This document shows, piece by piece, positions 25,694 through 34,627 of a stretch of DNA of 64,000 nucleotides (positions within the stretch are counted from its first letter, which is position 1; every line of letters begins with the position of its first letter). The notes beneath the pieces are model-generated. The model was not told the origin of the DNA. It saw nothing but the letters and a program-made list of their open reading frames with translations, and did no database searches. Source of the DNA: Prochlorococcus sp. AG-402-K21. Its GTDB lineage: Bacteria > Cyanobacteriota > Cyanobacteriia > PCC-6307 > Cyanobiaceae. The stretch is taken from assembly GCA_003216775.1 (NCBI GenBank), contig QCII01000005.1, positions 90,427 to 154,426 on the forward strand. The letters are read 5' to 3'. The translations under genes and the position numbers were made by a program.

Positions 25694-26713
25694 TTAAGCT
25701 GCTTTTTGATGAGTTGTCATTACTCTAAGTTTTAATATTGCTTTAGCTTCTAGTTGTCTTACTCTTTCTCTTGAAACATTAATTTGTCTTCCAATTTCAG
25801 CGAGTGTTAATGGTTCTTCACCATCTAGGCCAAATCTTAGCTTCATGATTTTTTGTTCTCTTTCATTTAATTGAGAAAGCCAGGTACCTAAATGTTCTTT
25901 TTGAATAGTTCTATCCATTCCTTCCATAGGCTCTTCACAATTAGGATCAGGTATAAGTTCCCCAAGAGTACTTCGGTCTTCTTCTCCTCTTGCATGGGCA
26001 TCGAGGGAGGCGCAAGGTGCACTTTGAGAAATTAAATCTTCTAAATCTTTTTGATCAATCCCCATCTCTGTTGCCATTTCTAATCTAGTAGGTTGTCGCC
26101 CAAATTTGTGCGATAACTCACGAGATACTCTTCTCATTTTTGAAAGTTTTTCACTAATGTGAATAGGCAAACGAATTGTTCTTGCACTGTTATCGATAGC
26201 CCTTGTCATACCTTGTCTAATCCACCAATAAGCATAAGTTGAAAACTTATATCCCATAGCAGGATCAAATTTATCTACAGCTCTTTCTAATCCAATAGCT
26301 CCCTCTTGGACAAGGTCTAACAATTCTAGTCCTTGATTCTGGTATTTCTTTGCAACGGATACTACCAGTCTAAGATTAGCGGCCATCATTCTATCTCTAG
26401 CTCTTTTTCCTATCTTAATTTGATAACTATCACGTTGCGTTCGATCAGTTTCTGGAGTTTTTAGCAATTTTTTCATGTTCTGCACATGATGAGCTAACTC
26501 TATTTCCTCTGCTGGTGTAAGAAGAGGAACTCTGCCAATACTGCTCAAATAATAACCAATAGAATCTGAAGCGAGTCTTCCAGATTTTTTTTGGCTTTGT
26601 TTTGATGTTAGGCTGGATTTTGTTTTGCGAGACTTGCCCGCAGTGTTTGGTAATCTTGGCTCATCAAAATTTTTATCTGAAGAGCTCTTAGCAGATTCCA
26701 GAGGGATCCCCAT
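25694..26713 (-). CDS. Group 2 RNA polymerase sigma-70 factor
   Basis: A 339-residue sigma factor of the RpoD-like group. Region 1.2 begins at DSIGYYLSSIGRVPLLTP. The region 2 core-binding and -10 recognition segment includes NLRLVVSVAKKYQNQGLELL and YAYWWIRQGMTRAI. Region 3 and 4.2 TLAEIGRQINVSRERVRQLE end the protein. Region 1.1 is replaced by a short basic Ser/Lys-rich leader, and the size is well below a primary RpoD, which suggests a group 2 alternative factor, of which cyanobacteria carry several. ATG at 26713 is chosen over GTG 26716 because GGAGG lies eight bases before it. The 208 bp back to ppk show no gene. Confidence 0.93.
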   Translation of the reverse strand: MGIPLESAKSSSDKNFDEPRLPNTAGKSRKTKSSLTSKQSQKKSGRLASDSIGYYLSSIGRVPLLTPAEEIELAHHVQNMKKLLKTPETDRTQRDSYQIKIGKRARDRMMAANLRLVVSVAKKYQNQGLELLDLVQEGAIGLERAVDKFDPAMGYKFSTYAYWWIRQGMTRAIDNSARTIRLPIHISEKLSKMRRVSRELSHKFGRQPTRLEMATEMGIDQKDLEDLISQSAPCASLDAHARGEEDRSTLGELIPDPNCEEPMEGMDRTIQKEHLGTWLSQLNEREQKIMKLRFGLDGEEPLTLAEIGRQINVSRERVRQLEAKAILKLRVMTTHQKAA

Positions 26714-26721
26714 CACCCTGG

Positions 26722-26726
26722 CCTCC
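26722..26726 (-). promoter_or_regulatory. Strong Shine-Dalgarno of the sigma factor gene
   Basis: Perfect GGAGG on the minus strand, eight bases before ATG 26713. It is the strongest ribosome-binding site I noticed in the window, and it decides between the adjacent GTG and ATG. Confidence 0.6.
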
Positions 26727-26921
26727 TAAATAATGGATTTTTTAAAAAGCTAGCACTGAAATTGAAATAAAAACTACTTTTACTTTGAAACTTTAAAGAC
26801 AAAAAAAGATTTTTTTAGCTAAATTCCTTGAAATCTCTTGATATGAAAGGTTTTTTAAAAAATTAAAAAAAATTTAAAATATTAAGTATTTTTGTAAATG
26901 TTATAAAAATCAATATTTTTT

Positions 26922-29000
26922 TTATTTTTCTATGAGGTCAATTTGCGAACGATTATCCGCTGAATCTAATGTATTCTTTGAGTAAGAACCATTTTCTTTC
27001 ATTATCCAAGAAAAGTAATCATCTTTAATGTAGGTTTGCAAAAGTGAGTATAGTTGAGACTTCAACTCACAATCTTCTATTGGAGTAACAGCCTCTATCC
27101 TTCTATCAAGGTTTCTTTTCATCCAATCTGCGCTTCCAATAAAAACTTCATGATCATTATTATTACAAAACCAAAAAATTCTTGAGTGTTCAAGAAAATG
27201 TCCAATAATGCTTTTGACCTGAATATTTTCACTTAAATTTTTTCTTTGTGGATATAAACAACAAATACCTCTTATGATCAAACTAATTCTTACACCTGCA
27301 TCAGAAGCTAAATAAAGAAGTTTGATTATTTCAGGGTCTACTAAAGAATTCATTTTTGCAATGATTTCAGCTTTTTTACCTTCTTCAGCATTTTTAATTT
27401 CTCTTTTTATGAGAAATATAAATTTCTCTCTCATTGATAATGGAGATACTAATAATTTTTGATAACGTTTTTGTTTTGAAAAACCTGATAAATAATTAAA
27501 TAGCTCAAGTAAATCTGATGCAATATCGGAATCTGTTGAAAGTAATCCTAAATCTGTATAAAACCTTGAAGTATTAGAGTTGTAATTTCCTGTTCCAATA
27601 TGAAAATAATTTCTTAATCGTCCTTTTTCTTTCCTAACTACTAAAGCAATTTTTGTATGTGTTTTAAATCCTATTATTCCATACACAACATGAATTCCAG
27701 CTTGTTCAAGTTGCTTTGCCCATTGAATATTATTATCTTCATCAAATCTTGCTTTTAGTTCAACAAGCGTCATTACTTCTTTCCCATTTTCAGCAGCTTT
27801 CATTAAAGCTTCGATAATAGGTGAATCCTTTGAAACTCGATATAAAGTAATTTTTATAGCCATCACAAGTGGATCATCAGCGGCTCTGTTTATAAATTCT
27901 TCAACGGAAGTTTTAAATAAGTCGTATGGATGATGCAGCAGAATATTTTGTTTCCTGAGTATCTTGAAAATAGAATTGAAGTTTTTGTTTGAAGTAGATT
28001 CTAAATTTTTTAATTGAGGGTGAGTTTTGCCAATTAGCAGATTTTCTTTTAAATCATCTCTATTAATTTTTGTAAGCTGATTTAAATCGTCAAGGCCTAA
28101 TAAACTTTTGCAAAAGTATATGTATTCTTCTGGTATTGAAATACTTTCAATTAGTAATTTTAGGATGTTTGCTGGTATATCCGATTCCACTTCTAATCTA
28201 ACTACATCTCCACCTAATCTTCTCTTTTGCAAACTTTGCTCAACTGCCAAAAGAAGATCATCAGCTTCAAGTTCTTTTAATTCTAAATCTGCATCTCTTG
28301 TTACCCTAAAAAAAGAGTAATTTATACATTCCATTCCGTTAAATAAAGCATTTATATTATTTCCAATCAAATCTTCAACACTTATGAAAAAGTGATAAGT
28401 TTTATCACTACTTTGCATAATTTCATTAGGAATTTGTATAAATCGATTGATATTTTTTGTTGGTATTTTTATTCTGACAAACTGATTTTTAGAATCTTCC
28501 CCATCCTTTATTAAAGCTGCTAAATTTAGACTTAAATTACTTATAAATGGAAATGGATGAGCTGGATCAACAACTAATGGAGTTAATAAAGGAAATATAG
28601 ATGAAGTAAAGAAGTTATTACACCAATTTCTTTGATTTTCATTTAGTTCCTTATATTTTTTTAAAATTACGCCTTGCTTTCTTAGTTCATTATTTAATTC
28701 ATTATTTACATAGTTTTCTTGCAGATTAGTTAATTCTTTTACTTCTTTGTTTATTTTCGTTAATTGCTCTTTAGGAGTAAGTCCGTCAATACTTTTTTTA
28801 GTGATACCTGCTTCAACTTGGGCTTTTAATGAAGCTACCCTTACCATAAAAAATTCATCAAGATTATTGCTAAAAATTGAACAAAATTTTACTTTATCTA
28901 GTATTTTGTACTCTTTTTCCATACCAGTTAGGAGAACTCTTTTATTGAATTCAATCCAACTTAATTCTCTATTAATAAAAACATCAGCCTGGTTTTTCAT
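26922..29000 (-). CDS. ppk: Polyphosphate kinase 1
   Basis: Reversibly builds inorganic polyphosphate from ATP. The 692-residue protein has the PPK1 layout: N-terminal INRELSWIEFN, head domain, then two phospholipase-D-like C-terminal domains. ELKARFDEDNNIQWA, the phospho-histidine segment HIGTGNYNSNT near residue 470 and the GSADWMKRNLDRRIE segment near 640 are family hallmarks. ATG start at 29000 overlaps the stop codon of the upstream MFS transporter gene by one base (TAATG), so the two are probably translationally coupled. It precedes the sigma factor gene, 208 bp further left. Confidence 0.97.
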   Translation of the reverse strand: MKNQADVFINRELSWIEFNKRVLLTGMEKEYKILDKVKFCSIFSNNLDEFFMVRVASLKAQVEAGITKKSIDGLTPKEQLTKINKEVKELTNLQENYVNNELNNELRKQGVILKKYKELNENQRNWCNNFFTSSIFPLLTPLVVDPAHPFPFISNLSLNLAALIKDGEDSKNQFVRIKIPTKNINRFIQIPNEIMQSSDKTYHFFISVEDLIGNNINALFNGMECINYSFFRVTRDADLELKELEADDLLLAVEQSLQKRRLGGDVVRLEVESDIPANILKLLIESISIPEEYIYFCKSLLGLDDLNQLTKINRDDLKENLLIGKTHPQLKNLESTSNKNFNSIFKILRKQNILLHHPYDLFKTSVEEFINRAADDPLVMAIKITLYRVSKDSPIIEALMKAAENGKEVMTLVELKARFDEDNNIQWAKQLEQAGIHVVYGIIGFKTHTKIALVVRKEKGRLRNYFHIGTGNYNSNTSRFYTDLGLLSTDSDIASDLLELFNYLSGFSKQKRYQKLLVSPLSMREKFIFLIKREIKNAEEGKKAEIIAKMNSLVDPEIIKLLYLASDAGVRISLIIRGICCLYPQRKNLSENIQVKSIIGHFLEHSRIFWFCNNNDHEVFIGSADWMKRNLDRRIEAVTPIEDCELKSQLYSLLQTYIKDDYFSWIMKENGSYSKNTLDSADNRSQIDLIEK

Positions 29001-30289
29001 TAAAATACTTTTGACTTTCGATCGTTAAAAGAATTATTATTTTTACCCTCTGCAATTAGGTATATCATGAAAATTAAGATAATGGAACCAGCTATAAATG
29101 GTGATTTAGGGCCAAAACTATCATAAACCCTCCCAGCCATTGCAATCCCTAAAACCCCTCCTAGACTTTGTAGACCCTGAAGGTTGCTTAGAATTGATCC
29201 TTGTTTATCATCGTCTAATTTTTTTGATATTAGTGCTCTTAAGGTGGGCGTAATTAACCCTGCTCCAATGGCTAAAAATGAGACAGCTGAATAAATATTA
29301 ATTGCCGCATTTTCTTTTGGAGCAGTTATTAACAGTGAACATGCTACAAGAATGAAGCCTGATCCTATAAGTGTTAATCTCATTTCGCCAAATTGCTTTA
29401 CTAGAGGTCCAATAAGTCCTCCCTGAACAATAATTGCAATAATTCCTACTACCACCAGAGTTCCACTTGATGCTTTGGTTGTCCAGTTTAAAGATTCTTG
29501 AAGGAAAAATATTAGTATATTGGTCAATCCAGTAAAAGCAATAAAGTAAATAAAAAAAGCTAATGATAATTTTTTAATCTTTTCTTCTTTGAAAACTGTA
29601 AATAGCGCTTTTAAAGGATTTTTTAAAATAGTGTTTGATTTATTTGAGGCTTTATTAGGCTTCGTTTCTGGTAAGTAAAAAAATACAAGGAGAAAATTTA
29701 TTATTGGAATGATTGAGGCTATCAATACTGGAATAATGATGGCATCATCAGTATTTGTATTTTTTGCAAAAATTACAACAAAAATATTACCCAAGAAAAA
29801 ACTTAAACCAAAAGCTACTCCAATAAGCCCAAACGTTTTTGCTCTTTTTTCAGGGCTTGAAATATCTGCAAGAATAGTTGTTGCTGTGGCTGCTGTGCCA
29901 CCACTTAAACCGTCAATCAGTCTTGCTAAAAATAATAAAAATAAAGGGATAGCAGCTATAGAATTTGACCAATTAAAAAGAACAGTAAAGGATAATATTG
30001 AAATTCCTATTATTGAGCCAGTAATACAAAAAAGAGTGACAGGTCTTCTGCCGTATCTATCACTCATAATTCCTATAAAAGGAGAAGCTGTAAATTGGGC
30101 TAATTGGTAAGTACATGATAATAATCCATATGTACTGGCTTTAGAATCAAAAAGTAAAACAAAAGAGGGTAAAATGGGTAGAAGGATACTTTCACTTAAT
30201 CGATCATTTAAAAGAGTTATAAAAGCACTAAGAAGAGTAAATTTTTTATTTGGTTTCAATAAATTTTCTTTCACAATATATACCTTCAT
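29000..30289 (-). CDS. Major facilitator superfamily transporter
   Basis: A 429-residue protein with about twelve hydrophobic segments. The MFS signature between helices 2 and 3 is GIMSDRYGRRPV, an overall TetA/DHA1-like pattern (RLIDGLSGGTAATATTI in helices 4-5, GLIGPLVKQFGEMR in the second half). Substrate cannot be told; drug or metabolite efflux is the usual assignment. The TAATG junction with ppk suggests one transcript. ATG at 30289 leaves only 30 bp to the divergent cobA start; in-frame GTG or TTG codons at codons 6 and 11 are alternatives that would make more room for a promoter. Confidence 0.9.
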   Translation of the reverse strand: MKVYIVKENLLKPNKKFTLLSAFITLLNDRLSESILLPILPSFVLLFDSKASTYGLLSCTYQLAQFTASPFIGIMSDRYGRRPVTLFCITGSIIGISILSFTVLFNWSNSIAAIPLFLLFLARLIDGLSGGTAATATTILADISSPEKRAKTFGLIGVAFGLSFFLGNIFVVIFAKNTNTDDAIIIPVLIASIIPIINFLLVFFYLPETKPNKASNKSNTILKNPLKALFTVFKEEKIKKLSLAFFIYFIAFTGLTNILIFFLQESLNWTTKASSGTLVVVGIIAIIVQGGLIGPLVKQFGEMRLTLIGSGFILVACSLLITAPKENAAINIYSAVSFLAIGAGLITPTLRALISKKLDDDKQGSILSNLQGLQSLGGVLGIAMAGRVYDSFGPKSPFIAGSIILIFMIYLIAEGKNNNSFNDRKSKVF

Positions 30290-30319
30290 TCCAATTTACT
30301 TCTATTACCATACTTGTTA

Positions 30320-31135
30320 ATGGAGATTAATGTGCCCGGTATTGTTTATTTAGTTGGAGCAGGTCCTGGTGATCCTGAACTTTTAACTCTAAAAGCTTTG
30401 CGTTTAATAAAAAATTGTGATGCATTGGTCCATGATGCATTAATCCCAGATGAAATAACAAAAGAAACCAGAAAAAATACAGAAATTTATCATGTCGGTA
30501 AAAGAGCTGGGAAGTGTTCTGTACCTCAGGTTGAAACTAATGATCTTATTTTGAAATTGGCAAAAGAAGGTAAAAATGTTGTGAGGCTTAAAGGGGGAGA
30601 TCCGTTTGTTTTTTCAAGGGGTGGTGAAGAAGTATCTTTTTTAGAAAAAAATGGAGTATCAGTTGAAATAGTCCCTGGTATAACTTCTGGCATAGCGGCA
30701 CCTACCTATTTTGGTATTCCACTTACTCATAGAGATGCTGCGAGTTCTGTAACTTTTGTGACAGGGCATGAAAATGTAGCTAAAGAAAAAAAAAGCGTTA
30801 ATTGGCGAGATTTAGCTAAATCTTCAGATAGCTTAGTAATTTTTATGGGTATAAAAAATATTGAATTTATTGTTAAAGAATTAATTTTAGGAGGTTTAAG
30901 TAAGAATACTAAATGCGCCGTAATTCAAGAAGCTACTTTGAAAAATCAAAAATGTTTTATAGAGAAATTAGAGCATCTTCCTTATGCAATAAAAGAAAAA
31001 GAATTTTTATCTCCATCAATTATCATTATTGGAAAAATCGTAGAATTTAAGGTTAATAACAATATAACTAAAGTGTCTGAAGTCTATTTATCGGACATTA
31101 ATAACGTTCAACTATATAATAAATCCCAAAAGTAA
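30320..31135 (+). CDS. cobA: Uroporphyrinogen-III C-methyltransferase
   Basis: SAM-dependent enzyme methylating uroporphyrinogen III to precorrin-2, the branch point to siroheme and cobalamin. The 271-residue protein has the SUMT motifs VYLVGAGPGDPELLTLKAL near the N-terminus, VRLKGGDPFVFSRGGEE around 85-101 and VPGITSGIAAP after it. No fused CysG-type oxidase/chelatase domain is present. ATG at 30320 is preferred to TTG at 30314. It diverges from the MFS gene with about 30 bp between starts, and its 3' end overlaps pabC by 28 bp tail to tail. Confidence 0.95.
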   Translation: MEINVPGIVYLVGAGPGDPELLTLKALRLIKNCDALVHDALIPDEITKETRKNTEIYHVGKRAGKCSVPQVETNDLILKLAKEGKNVVRLKGGDPFVFSRGGEEVSFLEKNGVSVEIVPGITSGIAAPTYFGIPLTHRDAASSVTFVTGHENVAKEKKSVNWRDLAKSSDSLVIFMGIKNIEFIVKELILGGLSKNTKCAVIQEATLKNQKCFIEKLEHLPYAIKEKEFLSPSIIIIGKIVEFKVNNNITKVSEVYLSDINNVQLYNKSQK

Positions 31136-31935
31136 ATTGGATCGAATTTAGTTCTAAGCTTTAAATCATTAACTTGATTAATTTGTCTGCAAGACAAGCT
31201 ATTAATTGCAACAATTATGTCATCTGTTTGAAATTCTGGGGAAATTAATTCTTCTTTTACAATTTTTAATTTTAAAGCCTTAGCAACCATAATCCCCTCT
31301 AAACAGCCGCTCTCTTTTCTAGGTGTTATCCATTGCTTATTTCTTTTAATTAGAAGATTAAATGTGCTTCCACAACAAAGTTCACCTGAAGTATTCAAAA
31401 TAATAGAATCATCAAATGATTTTTCATTAGCCTCTTTCAAAACTTGTATTGCTTGAATATATGAAAATGTTTTGCATTTACTTATAAGACTGAATTCATT
31501 TATTTTTTCAGTTTGACTAATAAAAACACTTATGGGATTCAACTTTGGTTTTATTCTGTAGAACTCAAGCCATAAATTATCTAAATCTTTTGTCTCTAAA
31601 GTGCTATTAATTTTTAGCGTTCTCCCTTCATTATTTCCTCGACTATAGTTTATCCTGACTGAAGCAAATTGATCATTATTAAGAGATAACTTTCTAATTC
31701 CATCATTAATAATTTGTCTTAAATTTAATTTATTTATTTTGAGATTAATATTCAAAATTTTGCTACTTTTTTCTAACCTTTGCAGATGTTCATCAAGCAG
31801 AACAGGTTTGTTTTCTTTTATTAAAATGGTTTCAAATATACCATCAGCAAATTTTAATCCTCTATTATTCGCAGTAATTAATATTCTATCAATATCTAAC
31901 CATTGATTTTTATACCATCCTAATGATGCTCTCAT
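31108..31935 (-). CDS. pabC: Aminodeoxychorismate lyase-like class IV aminotransferase
   Basis: A 275-residue PLP protein of the fold type IV group (branched-chain aminotransferase / aminodeoxychorismate lyase). Visible are GLKFADGIFETI at the N-terminus, SKCKTFSYIQAI with the probable PLP lysine around 150, and SGCLEGIMVAKAL with the phosphate-binding region near 215. Placement straight after pabB, with a 4-bp ATGA overlap, strongly favours aminodeoxychorismate lyase, which releases pyruvate to give p-aminobenzoate for folate. A branched-chain or D-amino acid aminotransferase is the alternative on sequence alone. Last gene of the ten-gene leftward run; its 3' end overlaps cobA by 28 bp. Confidence 0.88.
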   Translation of the reverse strand: MRASLGWYKNQWLDIDRILITANNRGLKFADGIFETILIKENKPVLLDEHLQRLEKSSKILNINLKINKLNLRQIINDGIRKLSLNNDQFASVRINYSRGNNEGRTLKINSTLETKDLDNLWLEFYRIKPKLNPISVFISQTEKINEFSLISKCKTFSYIQAIQVLKEANEKSFDDSIILNTSGELCCGSTFNLLIKRNKQWITPRKESGCLEGIMVAKALKLKIVKEELISPEFQTDDIIVAINSLSCRQINQVNDLKLRTKFDPIYFWDLLYS

Positions 31936-33251
31936 TTTAATGAATCAATTAATGGTAAAAGTTTCCACTTTAGTTCATTAGTTTCCTCTTCAGGATCAGA
32001 GTCAATCACTATTCCGCAACCAGCATATATATTGATTTTTTTGTCTTTAATTAAAAATGATCTGATTAGTATATTACTGTCAAACTCTCCATTCCAATCA
32101 AGTTTGATAAATGAGCCACAGTATGGTCCGCGTTCACATTCTTCTAATTCAAAAAGTCTTTGACATGATCTTAATTTAGGTGCTCCAGTTATAGACCCCC
32201 CAGGCCAACAAGCTTTTAGTAAATCAATCCAGTTCTTGCCTTTTTTTAATTTACCTCTGATTACTGAAGTTAGATGATGAACTTTTAAGTAACTTTCAAG
32301 TTTTAATACTTCAGGCACAATAATACTTCCTGTTTCACAAACTTTACTTAAATCATTCCTTATTAGGTCGACAATCATAATATTTTCAGCTCTATCTTTT
32401 TCGTTTGTTATTAAATCGATAGCATTCAGTGCGTCTTGATTTAAATCCTTATCTCTGGATCTAGTTCCTTTGATTGGTCTTGATTCTACAAAATTTTTAT
32501 TATCTATTTTTATAAATCTTTCTGGAGAGGTAGATAATACCGCCTCTTTATAATTATCATTATTATTTACTATTATTCCTCCAAAGGGAGCTCTTAATTT
32601 GCTTCTTATTTTTAAATATATATCAAGAGGATTATAGAGTTCTATAGATTCAATCTCGCATTTAGTTGTAAGGTTAGCTTGAAATAAATCTCCTATTGAA
32701 ATTAATTTTTTTAATTTTAAAACATTTTTTTGAAATTTTTTAGTCATTTCGTTCAAATTAATTTTTGAAAAATCGAAATTCAAATTTGTTTTAATAACAT
32801 TTTTTTCCTCAATAATATTTATATTGTTGAAAATATTTTGATAATTCATAACTTCATATTGATTTGTGCCTTCAATAATTATTTCTTTTTTAATGAGATT
32901 GCATTTAATAATTGGATCATATGATGCAATCCATAAAGTTGCCATATCAGATTGTCGCCATGGGTTTTTTGGTTCTATGTATACTCCAGCTTCATAACTT
33001 AACCATCCAATCCAAAAACCTTCTTCAATACTTTTTAAAGTGTTAAAGGGATTATTATTTTTTTCTAAGTTATTTATATCTCTTGATTCGATAATTTTTT
33101 TAGGTTTAACGCCTATAATTGACCATTCCCCATTTTCTTTACCATCACTGTCTAGCCAAGCTAATCCTCTGTCTCCAAATTGTTTTGTTAGGTGATGCGT
33201 AATCAATGCAGGATCTATCCATTTATTAAGAGTTATTTTTTTTATTTTCAT
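31932..33251 (-). CDS. pabB: Aminodeoxychorismate synthase component I
   Basis: Converts chorismate and ammonia to 4-amino-4-deoxychorismate for folate synthesis. The 439-residue protein has the chorismate-enzyme core: ESRPIKGTRSRD, AENIMIVDLIRNDLS and GGSITGAPKLRS. PIKGT, with its active-site lysine, is diagnostic of PabB, where anthranilate synthase TrpE has PIAGT. ATG at 33251 makes an ATGA overlap with the queC stop; a longer frame from 33275 would reach back into queC. It is followed by pabC with another ATGA overlap. The glutaminase partner PabA is not in the window. Confidence 0.95.
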   Translation of the reverse strand: MKIKKITLNKWIDPALITHHLTKQFGDRGLAWLDSDGKENGEWSIIGVKPKKIIESRDINNLEKNNNPFNTLKSIEEGFWIGWLSYEAGVYIEPKNPWRQSDMATLWIASYDPIIKCNLIKKEIIIEGTNQYEVMNYQNIFNNINIIEEKNVIKTNLNFDFSKINLNEMTKKFQKNVLKLKKLISIGDLFQANLTTKCEIESIELYNPLDIYLKIRSKLRAPFGGIIVNNNDNYKEAVLSTSPERFIKIDNKNFVESRPIKGTRSRDKDLNQDALNAIDLITNEKDRAENIMIVDLIRNDLSKVCETGSIIVPEVLKLESYLKVHHLTSVIRGKLKKGKNWIDLLKACWPGGSITGAPKLRSCQRLFELEECERGPYCGSFIKLDWNGEFDSNILIRSFLIKDKKINIYAGCGIVIDSDPEEETNELKWKLLPLIDSLK

Positions 33252-33922
33252 TTTGTATTTTTGTTGTTGAGCCATTTTTCATAAGCGGTATTTCTAATTC
33301 TGCAACTATCACACTTTCCGCATGGTTTTGAATTACCTGAATAACAACTCCATGTTTTATCTAAAGGGACATGATGATCGAAAGCTAATTGAATAATTTC
33401 TTCTTTATTTAAATCTATTAAAGGAGTCCAAAGTTTTATTGGATTATTTTCTCTTCCTCTCTTGTTGGCAAGATTTGCTAGCTCTTGAAATTTTTTAATG
33501 TAGTCAGGTCTGCAATCTGGATATCCAGAATAATCTAGTGCATTAACTCCTAATCCTATAAAATCAGCATTTATTGCTTCGGCGTAACTTAGTGCGACAG
33601 AAATGAATATAGTATTTCTCCCAGGGACATATGTATTAGGAATTTTATTAGTTTGAACTCCCTCTTTCGGAATATTTTGTTGAATATCAGTTAATGAAGA
33701 GCCTCCCCATAAAGATAAGTTAAGCTTAATGATTTTAAATTCTTGGATATCAAAATGTTTTGCAATTATTGATGCTGAATTTATTTCTTTTTTATGACGT
33801 TGACCGTAATTAAATGAAAGGCCAAAAATTTTAGCTTTGGATTTTTTTGCAATACCAGTAACAGTTGAAGAATCTAATCCTCCAGATAACAAAACTACTA
33901 TTGATTTATTTTTAAGATTCAT
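33248..33922 (-). CDS. queC: 7-cyano-7-deazaguanine synthase
   Basis: ATP-dependent enzyme making preQ0 from 7-carboxy-7-deazaguanine in queuosine biosynthesis. The 224-residue protein has the PP-loop LLSGGLDSST (residues 12-21), the YVPGRNTIF segment and the C-terminal zinc-binding cysteines in CYSGNSKPCGKCDSCR. ATG start at 33922, six bases after queE, with which it forms a functional pair. Its stop overlaps the pabB start. The preQ0 pathway starts from GTP, as does the folate pathway served by pabB/pabC next door. queD and folE are not in the window. Confidence 0.96.
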   Translation of the reverse strand: MNLKNKSIVVLLSGGLDSSTVTGIAKKSKAKIFGLSFNYGQRHKKEINSASIIAKHFDIQEFKIIKLNLSLWGGSSLTDIQQNIPKEGVQTNKIPNTYVPGRNTIFISVALSYAEAINADFIGLGVNALDYSGYPDCRPDYIKKFQELANLANKRGRENNPIKLWTPLIDLNKEEIIQLAFDHHVPLDKTWSCYSGNSKPCGKCDSCRIRNTAYEKWLNNKNTK

Positions 33923-33928
33923 ATAGTT

Positions 33929-34609
33929 TCATTTAATTTTTAAGTATTTTTGAGTTTGAAGGCTCAATTTCCAATCTGGGTTATTTTTTACGAAATCAAT
34001 AGCAAGAGAAAACCCATCCTTATTGTTCCAGGCTGGTTGTAAATAAAAAATTTTATCTTCTTTTTTTAAGCTATCTTCAACTTTTGAGATTTGACACTGT
34101 TTAAAAATTTCTTTTTTTATTTGGATAGCAAATTTAATATCTGCTAATTCATTTATGATTATTTTAATTTCATTACAGTTTTTTAAAAAATAATTTCTTG
34201 GAGGTGAGTGCCTTTTTGGAGATAAGGTAATCCAGTCATATCTTCCTGATAACGAATCAACTCCACTTGTCTCAATATGAATTTTCATGGAGTTTTGTTT
34301 TTCTCCTATCTTTATTTGTTTTATGGCGTTGCATAAATTATCTAAGTTATGTTGTAAAGGTTCGCCCCCTGTAATAACGCAAAAGGTAGCTCCTTTATCT
34401 CTGGCAATTATTATGTGGTCTATTATTTTTTCAATTGATATAGAGGGGTATTTTTTCTCATCCCATGAATGCTTGGTATCGCACCATGAACAGCCAACTT
34501 TACAACCAGCTAATCTAATAAAAAAAGCACTTTTTCCAGCATGATAGCCTTCACCTTGTAAGGAATGAAATTGTTCGACTAAGGGTAAAAAATTTGTCAT
34601 TTTTTTCAT
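33929..34609 (-). CDS. queE: 7-carboxy-7-deazaguanine synthase
   Basis: Radical-SAM ring contraction enzyme that converts 6-carboxytetrahydropterin to 7-carboxy-7-deazaguanine. The 226-residue protein starts with the QueE pattern EQFHSLQGEG. The 4Fe-4S ligands are in the CKVGCSWC motif (C-x3-C-x2-C) around residues 36-43, and VITGGEPL follows near 79. It binds SAM and cluster in the cytosol. Two candidate ATG codons, 34609 and 34600, both fit; the first is used. It sits between pyrG (18-bp gap) and queC (6-bp gap) in the long leftward run. Confidence 0.94.
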   Translation of the reverse strand: MKKMTNFLPLVEQFHSLQGEGYHAGKSAFFIRLAGCKVGCSWCDTKHSWDEKKYPSISIEKIIDHIIIARDKGATFCVITGGEPLQHNLDNLCNAIKQIKIGEKQNSMKIHIETSGVDSLSGRYDWITLSPKRHSPPRNYFLKNCNEIKIIINELADIKFAIQIKKEIFKQCQISKVEDSLKKEDKIFYLQPAWNNKDGFSLAIDFVKNNPDWKLSLQTQKYLKIK

Positions 34610-34627
34610 TCAAAAAAATAAGGAATA

